From an uncultured Eubacteriales bacterium (GTDB taxonomy: Bacteria; Bacillota; Clostridia; Christensenellales; UBA1242), in assembly GCA_948514155.1 (NCBI GenBank), contig CAOQYA010000012.1, positions 1 to 15,177 of the forward strand: DNA of 15,177 bases. The letters are read 5' to 3'. Below, piece by piece: positions 1-6,496 of the stretch (the first letter of the stretch is position 1; every line of letters begins with the position of its first letter). The notes beneath the pieces are model-generated. The model saw only the letters and a list, made by a program, of their open reading frames with translations, was not told the origin of the DNA and made no database searches. The position numbers and the translations under genes were made by a program.

Positions 1-530
1 GCATCAGTATAATCGCTAATTACATAGCAATGTGTTTTCACTTCGTTTTTAGAATTGGACCAAATATTCTTTATACCATGATAGAACCAAACAGTTTCTA
101 CATCATAAAAAACTGAATCATTGTATATGTTTCCTTCACCGTATCCATCTTTCCATTCAGTGTTATTGGCTGTTTCTAATACAAACACATTGTCTTTATT
201 AATGTAATAATTTCTATCTTCGCCAGCGGTTTTGTCATTTTGTAGAACTTTGAAGCCAATGTTAATTGTTCCTGGTGATTCTTCGCCTAGTATACCATGC
301 AAGTATGCCGAAATAATTTTTTCCTTAGAAGTAGATCCTTTGCTAGATATCTCATATCTATTCAAATTCAAGCCGCCCCAGCCGTCTCGGCCGCGGCCTC
401 CGCGTCCGCCGTCGCCACCTCGAACTATGCCATAGTTTGTGCAACTATTCGCAGAATTTACATTTTGCGCAAAGATTCGGGCGAATTTGAACTCTGTGCT
501 TGTTTTCGCGCAAGAGCGAAAAGCTGCGCT
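1..530 (-). CDS. C-terminal part of an unrecognised glycine-rich protein, no start codon, runs off left edge
   Basis: The minus strand is open from an in-frame TAA at 531-533 down to position 1, about 176 codons. Reading leftward, a short stretch ends in SCTNYGIV, followed by a Gly/Arg/Asp-rich segment (plus positions about 369-422, RGGDGGRGGRGRDGWGG). Then comes a non-repetitive region rich in Asn, Tyr, Lys and Trp (for example NIYNDSVFYDVETVWFYHG) that looks like a real protein and continues past the window edge. No ATG, GTG or TTG lies in frame upstream of the glycine-rich segment; the first possible start is a TTG just after it. The gene may therefore be 5'-truncated, frameshifted or a pseudogene. 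The sequence upstream of about 430 may belong to the neighbouring structured element and not to the gene. Function is unknown; the composition would suit a secreted or surface protein, but no signal peptide is visible. Confidence 0.5.
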
Positions 531-680
531 TTAACGCTCAATTCGCCCTCTCGCAGCCAAACGAAAATTGCGCTTCGCTGGCAATTTTGCTGCGACTGCC
601 GTCCGAAGCCGAAATTCTAAGAAAATAAGGTTATATTTTTATAAAAGAATTTTATTATTATCACTTGTTATTTGCGCAAA
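464..680. repeat. Gene-free structured region: nested inverted repeats flanked by two TTTGCGCAAA palindromes
   Basis: No convincing gene lies between about 440 and 787. Direct reading shows several inverted repeats. An outer 9-bp stem, GGGCGAATT (479-487) with AATTCGCCC (540-548), encloses a hairpin made of GAGCG (514-518)/CGCTC (535-539) and AAAGC (520-524)/GCTTT (528-532). A second hairpin pairs TCGCAGC (551-557) with GCTGCGA (589-595) and AAAATTGC (564-571) with GCAATTTT (581-588). The palindrome TTTGCGCAAA occurs at 464-473 and again at 671-680. Positions 596-730 are AT-rich with nothing else recognisable. The whole could be a small foldback or MITE-like repeat, a structured RNA, or a transcription stop. 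Short open frames across it on both strands look like chance translations. Confidence 0.6.
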
Positions 681-733
681 ATGTTATCAAAGAGCACAGA
701 TTTTAAAATTTTTTTGTTTTTATCTAAAATCAT

Positions 734-762
734 TTGCGATTTTATGCGAAAATTGTTACAAT
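734..762 (+). promoter_or_regulatory. Promoter of the tandem radC pair
   Basis: A sigma-A type promoter: -35 TTGCGA (734-739), a 17-bp spacer and -10 TACAAT (757-762). Transcription would begin near 769, leaving a leader of about 19 nt that contains the Shine-Dalgarno AAAAAGGGG before the ATG at 788. One TTTGCGCAAA palindrome lies about 54 bp upstream of the -35 box. No LexA-type operator was seen. Confidence 0.6.
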
Positions 763-787
763 TTTTATGTTGAAAAAAGGGGCTACT

Positions 788-1495
788 ATGGCAAATAATA
801 ATCAACAAAACATTCACGAGGGGCATCGAAAACGGCTGCTTGAACTTGTTACAAATGTCGGAATTGAAAGGGTTAGTGATGTGCAAGCGCTCGAGTTCAT
901 TTTAACTTATGTCATCCCAAGAACAGACACAAACCCGCTTGCTCACAGGCTTTTAGATAGGTTTGGGACGCTTGCGAATGTTCTGGATGCAAGTTGGGAG
1001 GCACTCATTTTTGTTGAAGGCATGGGCGAAACCTCGGCGAAGAAATTATCGAATTTCAAGCCGATTTTTAATTTATATCAACTTAGTTGCCTTGATGGGC
1101 GCTTACATTTAGAGTATAAAAGTGACATTGTTAAGTTTTTTGAAGGAATTTTACGAAATAGAAGCGATGAAAACCTTTATATCGTTGGACTTAATGCGTC
1201 GAATTATGTTAAAATGTGGCATAGATTGTCGATAGGCAATCGCAAAACTGTTGACACGCATTTGCGAGATGTGGCTAAATTTGTGGCCGTCTGCAAACCG
1301 TCATATGTGATGCTGGGCCACAATCATAACGATAATTTGGCAACGCCAACCGAAAACGACGAACATGCAACAAGCATCATTGCTGAACTTGTTGAAAGTT
1401 TGGGCTCGCCGCTGGTGGACCATATTATTGTTGGAGATGACGGAGTTTACAGCATGTTCAACAAAGAATATTTCAGAATTTACACAAGGAACTGA
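788..1495 (+). CDS. RadC-like JAB1/MPN protein, first tandem copy (variant JAMM motif)
   Basis: 235 residues. The N-terminal third is the RadC helix-hairpin-helix region: EGHRKRLLE near the start, EFILTYVIPRTDTNPLAHRLLDRFG, then the hairpin EGMGETSAKKL. The C-terminal half is the JAB1/MPN-like domain. Its metal-binding signature reads H178-N-H180 ... T188-x-x-D191, so both histidines and the aspartate remain, but Thr replaces the usual Ser and the typical Pro-Ser-Gly after HNH is Asn-Asp-Asn. The start at 788 is chosen because AAAAAGGGG precedes it and the paralog downstream begins equivalently; an in-frame ATG at 734 sits on the promoter. RadC was once linked to repair, but its biochemical role is not settled; recent work ties JAMM-type RadC proteins to DNA processing during transformation. 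The gene is separated by one base from its paralog. Activity may be reduced or altered. Confidence 0.9.
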   Translation: MANNNQQNIHEGHRKRLLELVTNVGIERVSDVQALEFILTYVIPRTDTNPLAHRLLDRFGTLANVLDASWEALIFVEGMGETSAKKLSNFKPIFNLYQLSCLDGRLHLEYKSDIVKFFEGILRNRSDENLYIVGLNASNYVKMWHRLSIGNRKTVDTHLRDVAKFVAVCKPSYVMLGHNHNDNLATPTENDEHATSIIAELVESLGSPLVDHIIVGDDGVYSMFNKEYFRIYTRN

Positions 1496-1496
1496 T

Positions 1497-2216
1497 ATGG
1501 AAAAGAAAGAGCCGAAACACCACCATGGCGGACATAGGCAGAGGCTTACGGAAACTATTATTAATGCGGGACTTGACAAGGTGAGCGACGTTGTTGCTCT
1601 TGAGTTTATTTTGACCTATGTTATTCCTCGCGCAGACACCAACGAACTTGCACATAAACTTCTTGATAAGTTTGGAAATCTTGTTGAGGTTTTAAATGCC
1701 GACCCTAACTTGCTGGCGGAAGTGGAGGGAATGGGTGAGACATCTGCAAAGAAACTTCACCTGTTTGTTGATATCTTCGACTACTACACCGAGAAACTTC
1801 TCGCCAAACGTTATTCGTTTAAATATCGCGGTCAGATGGCTGACTATTTTGAGTCGCTGCTGAGATTTAGAAGTGTTGAGACTACATACATCGTGGGCGT
1901 GGATGCTGCATACAGAGTTAAAGCATGTTACAAACTTGCAGTTGGAGGCTTGCTCAGTGTGGGCATAAGCACGCATCAGATTGCCAAGTTTATCACAAGC
2001 ATTAAGCCGGCGTTTGTTGTGCTGGCACATAACCATCCGCAAGGTTCGGCCGAGCCTTCGCAGGGCGACCTTGAAGGAACTGAACTTGTGGAGAACTTAG
2101 TTAACAGTTTGGGTGTTAAACTTGTTGACCACCTTATCGTGGGCATCGACGGCGTTTATAGCGTTAAGGGCAGCAATTATTATCGCGAATTTATTCCAAA
2201 CAAAAAAGAGAATTAA
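1497..2216 (+). CDS. radC: RadC-like JAB1/MPN protein, second tandem copy (canonical JAMM motif)
   Basis: 239 residues, collinear with the preceding copy. It has the N-terminal helix-hairpin-helix region (GHRQRLTETI, VIPRADTNELAHKLLDKFG, EGMGETSAKKL) and the C-terminal MPN domain. The JAMM signature is complete: H178-N-H180, seven residues, S188-x-x-D191 (HNHPQGSAEPSQGD), at the same residue numbers as in copy one. A His-rich start (KKEPKHHHGGHRQR) follows the ATG. The start at 1497 is supported by AAGGA six bases upstream and by alignment with copy one; a longer in-frame start at 1365 would lie inside copy one. The upstream stop and this start are one base apart, so the two are co-transcribed. 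The stop codon shares TTAA with the stop of the convergent gene on the other strand, and no terminator separates them. Confidence 0.92.
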   Translation: MEKKEPKHHHGGHRQRLTETIINAGLDKVSDVVALEFILTYVIPRADTNELAHKLLDKFGNLVEVLNADPNLLAEVEGMGETSAKKLHLFVDIFDYYTEKLLAKRYSFKYRGQMADYFESLLRFRSVETTYIVGVDAAYRVKACYKLAVGGLLSVGISTHQIAKFITSIKPAFVVLAHNHPQGSAEPSQGDLEGTELVENLVNSLGVKLVDHLIVGIDGVYSVKGSNYYREFIPNKKEN

Positions 2217-2575
2217 AATTTGATAAAGTTTGCAATTATGGCGCCAACAAAGCCGCCTAAAAGTGAAAAAATTGTGCAAAGAAGGGCAAGCAGCCAGAAT
2301 TTAGGCTGTTTGCTTTTATTTTTCTCGTCGCTTTCTGTTATCTGATTTCCGCGTGGAAGAACACAGAGGCAATAGACATTTTCGTCGTCATATTTAACAT
2401 GAACGCACTCGTTGCGCTCAAGAAAGGTTATGATGTGATCAAGCCCTTCTTCGTCCACCCGATGCTTTGCGGGCATGGCGGAAATAATATCCGCTTTATC
2501 AATGACTTTATAGCCGGAAGAGCGACATTCTTTTTGCAAGATTTTAAGAACTAGATTTGATTTTATATCAAGCAT
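2213..2575 (-). CDS. Small winged-helix-like protein with C-terminal membrane anchor (copy A)
   Basis: 120 residues. Residues 1-75 look like a small helical DNA-binding-type (winged-helix) fold ending in a strand-like segment, VYCLCVLPRG. A short charged linker (ITESDEKNKSKQPK) follows, then a single C-terminal hydrophobic segment (LLALLCTIFSLLGGFVGAII) with only a few residues after it. This suggests a tail-anchored cytoplasmic domain. The same layout and length, with alignable positions, occur in the protein at 3353-3712, so I treat the two as paralogs. The winged-helix assignment is inferred from pattern only; I recognise no named family. The ATG has no clear Shine-Dalgarno. It is transcribed divergently from the 191-aa protein gene, and its 3' end overlaps the radC stop by four bases. 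Confidence 0.75.
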   Translation of the reverse strand: MLDIKSNLVLKILQKECRSSGYKVIDKADIISAMPAKHRVDEEGLDHIITFLERNECVHVKYDDENVYCLCVLPRGNQITESDEKNKSKQPKFWLLALLCTIFSLLGGFVGAIIANFIKF

Positions 2576-2640
2576 GGTTTATTGTTTGCAAACTTTGACA
2601 TAAATATTTGCGACAAATTTAGACAAATTAAAACTAGGGG

Positions 2641-2669
2641 TTGACTTTCAAACTGATTTTATATAAAAT
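2641..2669 (+). promoter_or_regulatory. Promoter of the 191-aa acidic protein gene
   Basis: -35 TTGACT (2641-2646), 17-bp spacer, -10 TAAAAT (2664-2669), with transcription expected near 2676. The leader carries the purine-rich ribosome site GAGAGGGGGA (2678-2687) just before the ATG at 2691. It lies in the roughly 115-bp divergent gap shared with the minus-strand anchored protein gene, for which no clear promoter could be picked. Confidence 0.65.
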
Positions 2670-2690
2670 AAAACTGTGAGAGGGGGATGT

Positions 2691-3266
2691 ATGAGTTATA
2701 CCAATTACGACTCGCAAAGTATTGACCAGCCGTCAATCGATGATTGGATGGATGAACTTGAGCAGCAAGATAAAAATTTGACAGACTATGATAAGACGAT
2801 TGCAGAAAAATTGGGAACAATCTTCAAAGATGATTTTGCCAGATTGAAGCCTAAACTTGCTGAAACAATTTCCACTTTCAAAGATGAAAAAGACTTTGTT
2901 GATTCTTATACTTCTTGGCTTGCTGGTGAAGAAAAAGGAAAATTTTATAATTTCATTAAACGGACATTTAAACTTGAAGATGAAGATTGCAGCAATCATA
3001 TGACCGATAGAGCAGAAAAAATTAATGCTTTAAATGAAGCTAAAAAAGCGTTTAAGAGAGCAAGAGAAGCTTTTGAACTAACTAGTGAGCGCTATTGGAG
3101 AGAGGCAGATAAAAATATTTCTGAAGATGATAATCGTTATTCCCATGACTGGGATGTTGATGCCGCCGAAGAACAAAAATGCCGAGATGAGTTGCTCGCT
3201 GCTAACGAAAAATATAACGACTCACTTTTCAGCATTGACCAGTTTAATTCAAATTTTGGCCTATAA
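2691..3266 (+). CDS. Unrecognised 191-aa acidic, helical/coiled-coil protein
   Basis: 191 residues, unrecognised. The protein is hydrophilic and acidic, with no signal peptide or membrane segment, so it is likely cytoplasmic. The N-terminus is DWMDELEQQDKNLTDYDK-like and helical. A long Ala/Glu/Lys helix around residues 105-130 (KINALNEAKKAFKRAREAFE) has a coiled-coil-like heptad feel, and the C-terminal half is rich in Asp, Glu and Tyr. The ATG at 2691 is preferred over an upstream in-frame GTG at 2676, because the purine-rich ribosome site lies between them and the GTG coincides with the predicted transcription start. It stands alone between its own promoter and terminator and is flanked by the two homologous anchored proteins. 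A functional link with those is suggested only by position. Confidence 0.8.
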   Translation: MSYTNYDSQSIDQPSIDDWMDELEQQDKNLTDYDKTIAEKLGTIFKDDFARLKPKLAETISTFKDEKDFVDSYTSWLAGEEKGKFYNFIKRTFKLEDEDCSNHMTDRAEKINALNEAKKAFKRAREAFELTSERYWREADKNISEDDNRYSHDWDVDAAEEQKCRDELLAANEKYNDSLFSIDQFNSNFGL

Positions 3267-3281
3267 CAATAGGCTTTTTTT
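3259..3281 (+). terminator. Rho-independent terminator overlapping the stop codon
   Basis: GCCTAT (3259-3264), loop AACA, ATAGGC (3269-3274), then seven T (3275-3281). The TAA stop codon (3264-3266) of the preceding gene lies inside the hairpin. It separates that gene from the uvr operon. Confidence 0.85.
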
Positions 3282-3282
3282 C

Positions 3283-3313
3283 TTGTCAAAAACGCTTTTA
3301 AAAGAAATTAAAT
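3283..3313 (+). promoter_or_regulatory. Weak candidate promoter of the uvrB operon
   Basis: TTGTCA (3283-3288) and TTAAAT (3308-3313) are spaced 19 bp, longer than ideal. A promoter is expected somewhere in 3282-3352, because a terminator lies just upstream and a four-gene operon follows. No LexA (SOS) operator of the Gram-positive GAAC...GTTC kind is visible in this gap. Confidence 0.3.
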
Positions 3314-3342
3314 AGGGAAATAACAAGTTAAGCCTAAAAAAG

Positions 3343-3350
3343 AGGTGGAG
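3343..3350 (+). promoter_or_regulatory. Ribosome binding site that decides a TTG start
   Basis: AGGTGGAG lies a few bases ahead of the TTG at 3353. A competing in-frame ATG at 3377 also has AGGAG upstream, at nine bases. The TTG is preferred because it gives the same number of residues before the first conserved helix as in the homologous protein encoded at 2213-2575. Confidence 0.5.
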
Positions 3351-3352
3351 TT

Positions 3353-3712
3353 TTGCCAAGAAAGGAGAAACTTGTTATGCTGTATTTAACTAAGGTGTGT
3401 CCAAAAAAACGGACATGCCTAGTTTCTCCCAACGAAATTGCGGCGGCGCTTTCTAAAAAATTTGTGCTCTCTGTCAGCGAACTGGACGAAATTATGACAG
3501 CGCTTTCTAATGAAAACTACATCGATTTTGTTGTTTCTGAAAGCAAAATGGGTTATTATTATTGTGTAACATTGAAAAAGAAGGGGCTTTCTTTTGAGCA
3601 AGATAACAAAAAGCAGAAAAAGACCTTTGGCCTTTTGGTGCTTAGAAGTTTGTTTCTTGCAACAGTCAGTTTCATTTTCGGCATGGTGCTGAAAATGATT
3701 TTTAAGGGTTAA
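3353..3712 (+). CDS. Small winged-helix-like protein with C-terminal membrane anchor (copy B), first gene of the uvr operon
   Basis: 119 residues from a TTG start (111 if the ATG at 3377 is used). It aligns end to end by eye with the minus-strand protein at 2213-2575: VMLYLTKVC matches VLKILQKEC, LDEIMTALSNENYI matches LDHIITFLERNECV, and YYYCVTLKKKG matches VYCLCVLPRG. A Lys/Gln-rich linker and a hydrophobic C-terminus (LLVLRSLFLATVSFIFGMVL) follow. The predicted form is a cytoplasmic winged-helix-like domain held at the membrane by a tail anchor. The fold is inferred and no named family is recognised. Only two bases separate its stop from the uvrB start, so it is almost certainly co-transcribed with uvrB, the TIM barrel and uvrA. 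A regulatory role for the operon is possible but unproven. Confidence 0.75.
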   Translation: MPRKEKLVMLYLTKVCPKKRTCLVSPNEIAAALSKKFVLSVSELDEIMTALSNENYIDFVVSESKMGYYYCVTLKKKGLSFEQDNKKQKKTFGLLVLRSLFLATVSFIFGMVLKMIFKG

Positions 3713-3714
3713 CT

Positions 3715-5676
3715 ATGGATAAATTTATTTTGCATTCTCCATATTCTCCGTCGGGTGACCAGCCGCAGGCAATTGATAAGCTTGTGGAGGGCTTTGACGA
3801 GGGGCTTAAAGAACAGGTGCTTTTGGGCGTGACCGGCAGCGGAAAAACCTTCACAATGGCAAATATAATTGCCCGCCTAAATCGACCAACTCTTGTCATT
3901 GCACACAATAAAACTCTCGCCGCTCAACTTTGCAACGAATTTCGCGAATTCTTCCCCGAAAACAGGGTGGAATATTTTGTTTCCTACTACGACTACTATC
4001 AGCCGGAGGCTTACATTGTCTCCACCGACACCTACATCGAAAAAGATATGGCAATCAATGAGGAGATTGATAAACTCCGCTCCTCGGCCACATCCTCGTT
4101 ATTGGAGAGAAGAGACACCATTGTTGTGGCGTCGGTCTCTTGCATATATGGTCTCGGCAGCCCAGAGGAATATTACAATCTTCATATCTCGCTGAGAAAT
4201 GGCGACCTTGTTGATCGCGACGACATCATTAGGCGGCTGATTTCCATTCAATACACTCGAAATGAAATGGACTTTAAGCGTTCCACTTTCAGGGCTAAGG
4301 GCGACACGCTGGATATTTTCCCGGCCAACCAATCGGAAATGGCGATTAGGGTGCGCTTTTTTGGCGACGAGATTGAAAAAATATATGAGTTTGACCCAAT
4401 CACCGGCAATATGCTAAACGAGGTCAGTTATGCCGCAATTTATCCCGCCACGCACTATGCTGTGGGTGACGAAAAACTTAAAAAGGCGATTTCTCAGATT
4501 GCCGAAGACCGAGAAAAAGCTATAGAGGACTTTAAGGCACAGGACAAGCCGCTTGAAGCGGAGCGAATTGGGCAAAGAGTGGCATATGATATCGAAATGA
4601 TGCAGGAACTTGGCTATTGCAGCGGCATTGAAAACTACTCGAGATATTTTGACGGACGGCAGCCTGGCGAGCCGCCATTTACGCTGATTGATTATTTCCC
4701 AAAAGGTTTTTTGACCATTATTGACGAAAGCCATATGACCCTGCCACAGGTGAGGGCGATGTTTAATGGCGACCGTGCAAGAAAGAACAGTCTTGTGGAA
4801 TTTGGCTTTAGATTGGAAGCGGCAAGAGATAATCGTCCGCTCAAGTTTGAGGAATTTAACGAAAGACTGGGGCAGACGCTATATGTTTCAGCGACGCCAG
4901 CAAAATATGAACTTTCGCGCGCCGGACAAGTGGCCGAGCAGATTTTGCGACCGACAGGGCTATTAGACCCATACATTGAGGTGCGTCCGTCTAAAAATCA
5001 GATAGACGATTTGATTGGCGAAATTTCCGCTACAATTGCACGCGGAGCAAGAGTGCTTGTGACAACACTGACAAAGAAAATGGCGGAGAGCCTGACAACC
5101 TATCTTGGCGACAGAAAATTTAAGGTCAAATATCTGCACTCTGAAATAGACACTATGGAAAGAGTGGAGATAATCAACGGTCTGCGCGCCGGCGAGTTTG
5201 ACGTGCTTGTTGGCATCAATCTTTTGAGGGAGGGGCTCGATATGCCCGAGGTGGAACTTGTGGCAATCCTCGACGCCGACAAAGAGGGCTTCCTTCGCTC
5301 GGAAGGCGCTCTTATTCAAACAGTGGGCAGAGTTGCGAGAAACGCAAATGGCAGAGCAATCATGTATGCGGACGAAATCACCGACTCGATGCGCCGAGCA
5401 ATCGACGAAACGCACAGGCGAAGAGAAATTCAAATGGCCTATAACAAAGAGCATGGCATCGTGCCGAAGACGATTAAGAAAGAAGTTAAGAACACGCTTG
5501 AAATCACAAAGAAGGTTTCCGATAACGAAATTGCAAAGAAGGACATTCCTGCAGAAATCGAGAGGCTGTCGTCGATGATGAAAATGGCTTCAAATGCGCT
5601 TGACTTTGAAAGAGCGATTGAGATTAGAAATAAAATTCTTGCGCTTAGAAAAAGACTGGGCAAAAAGGATAATTAA
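3715..5676 (+). CDS. uvrB: Excinuclease ABC subunit B (UvrB)
   Basis: 653 residues, full length for UvrB. UvrB receives damaged DNA from UvrA, verifies the lesion with a weak helicase activity and recruits UvrC for incision. Visible hallmarks, in order: the start FILHSPYSPSGDQPQAI; Walker A GVTGSGKT (38-45); the strand-separating beta-hairpin with YYDYYQP (91-97) and EAYIVSTDTYIEKD; the DEAD-like DESH motif (337-340); VSATPAKYE; the C-terminal helicase segment with NLLREGLDMPEV; motif VI QTVGRVARN (535-543; more often QTIGRAARN); and a terminal UVR motif (DFERAIEIRNKI) that binds UvrC or UvrA. The start has AAGGG six bases upstream. Second gene of the operon; the next gene follows after 29 bases without a terminator. 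Confidence 0.98.
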   Translation: MDKFILHSPYSPSGDQPQAIDKLVEGFDEGLKEQVLLGVTGSGKTFTMANIIARLNRPTLVIAHNKTLAAQLCNEFREFFPENRVEYFVSYYDYYQPEAYIVSTDTYIEKDMAINEEIDKLRSSATSSLLERRDTIVVASVSCIYGLGSPEEYYNLHISLRNGDLVDRDDIIRRLISIQYTRNEMDFKRSTFRAKGDTLDIFPANQSEMAIRVRFFGDEIEKIYEFDPITGNMLNEVSYAAIYPATHYAVGDEKLKKAISQIAEDREKAIEDFKAQDKPLEAERIGQRVAYDIEMMQELGYCSGIENYSRYFDGRQPGEPPFTLIDYFPKGFLTIIDESHMTLPQVRAMFNGDRARKNSLVEFGFRLEAARDNRPLKFEEFNERLGQTLYVSATPAKYELSRAGQVAEQILRPTGLLDPYIEVRPSKNQIDDLIGEISATIARGARVLVTTLTKKMAESLTTYLGDRKFKVKYLHSEIDTMERVEIINGLRAGEFDVLVGINLLREGLDMPEVELVAILDADKEGFLRSEGALIQTVGRVARNANGRAIMYADEITDSMRRAIDETHRRREIQMAYNKEHGIVPKTIKKEVKNTLEITKKVSDNEIAKKDIPAEIERLSSMMKMASNALDFERAIEIRNKILALRKRLGKKDN

Positions 5677-5705
5677 ATTAAAAACCTATTTAAAAAGGAA
5701 AAAAC

Positions 5706-6494
5706 ATGAGACAAATTGCACTAAATGATAATATCTTTGACAAACGAGGTGCGCCGGACACTGGCGCCGAGACTATTAAACTTCTTTCAGAAAGGGGCAT
5801 TAAAAATGTTTTCCTGTGGTGGGGAGATGACACAAAGTTGAATTTTAGGAAGGTCAAACTCTGCCAAAGACTAGGTCTAAAAATTGTGTTTGCGCATTTA
5901 CAATTTGCGAATATAAACTACATTTGGATTGAAGGCAAGCAAGGCGATAGACTTGTTAGATATTATAAAAAGCAGATTAAATATCTTAAAAAGTGCGAAA
6001 TTAGCATTGCGATTTTGCATCCTTCGTCCAAAGATAACCCGCCGCCATATTCGGAGATTGGACTTGAAAGATTTAGAAAGATAGTAAAGTTCGCCGAAAA
6101 ATGCGATGTAACAATTGCTCTTGAAAATACAAGAAAGAAAAAATATCTCGCTTACATTTGGGACAACATCAAAAGTCCAAATCTTAAAATTTGCTATGAC
6201 GCCGGGCACGACCACTGCTTTAAAGATGGCAAGTTTGATTTTAGGAAATATAAAAATCAAATTGTTGCCGTGCATCTTCATGACAACAGTGGTGAGAAGG
6301 ACGAGCACAAAATTCCTTTTGAGGGAACAATTGACTGGGAAGATGTGGCAACAAAACTTATTAAAGCAGGCTTTGCGGGCTGTGTGACGCTGGAAGTTCG
6401 AGACAGAAATGGAGAAGTTTCAAAAAATGAATTTTTAGCAAAGGCTGTTGCAAGTGCACAGCGTCTTCAAGAAATTTTCGATAAAAAGGACTGA
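5706..6494 (+). CDS. Xylose-isomerase-like TIM barrel (AP endonuclease 2 / sugar isomerase superfamily)
   Basis: 262 residues, shorter than typical endonuclease IV (about 280). The pattern is that of the AP_endonuc_2 TIM-barrel superfamily, which includes sugar-phosphate isomerases/epimerases and endonuclease IV. Putative metal and active-site residues appear in order: H64, H105 (ILHPSS), E140 (ALENT), D165 and H168 (CYDAGHDH), H190 (VHLHDN), D199 and H201 (KDEHKIPFEG), E230 (TLEV). These match in kind and order the nine zinc ligands of E. coli endonuclease IV (H69, H109, E145, D179, H182, H216, D229, H231, E261). Many sugar epimerases share most of the C-terminal set, so the reaction cannot be fixed from sequence. 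The gene lies between uvrB and uvrA, with AAAAAGGA before its start and its stop two bases from uvrA. Either a DNA-repair AP endonuclease or a sugar epimerase is possible. Confidence 0.85.
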   Translation: MRQIALNDNIFDKRGAPDTGAETIKLLSERGIKNVFLWWGDDTKLNFRKVKLCQRLGLKIVFAHLQFANINYIWIEGKQGDRLVRYYKKQIKYLKKCEISIAILHPSSKDNPPPYSEIGLERFRKIVKFAEKCDVTIALENTRKKKYLAYIWDNIKSPNLKICYDAGHDHCFKDGKFDFRKYKNQIVAVHLHDNSGEKDEHKIPFEGTIDWEDVATKLIKAGFAGCVTLEVRDRNGEVSKNEFLAKAVASAQRLQEIFDKKD

Positions 6495-6496
6495 AA

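Noticed and set aside
535..543. UvrB motif VI substitution (QTVGRVARN), residue numbering of UvrB
   Set aside because: Ala to Val and Ile to Val are conservative changes and the catalytic Arg residues are kept, so loss of function is unlikely. The coordinates given are UvrB residues; the motif is encoded near base 5317-5343.
232..620. Plus-strand open frames with a Pro/Arg-rich or Ala/Ser-rich translation
   Set aside because: They are antisense to the glycine-rich minus-strand frame and to the inverted repeats. They have no ribosome site and a low-complexity translation that mirrors the GC-rich glycine codons.
734..787. Longer N-terminus for the first radC copy from an ATG at 734
   Set aside because: The added residues are not RadC-like, the stretch contains the promoter, and the ATG at 788 has a clear Shine-Dalgarno.
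3282..3352. SOS (LexA) operator ahead of the uvr operon
   Set aside because: Expected for uvrB in many Firmicutes, but no GAAC-N4-GTTC-type palindrome is visible in this gap.
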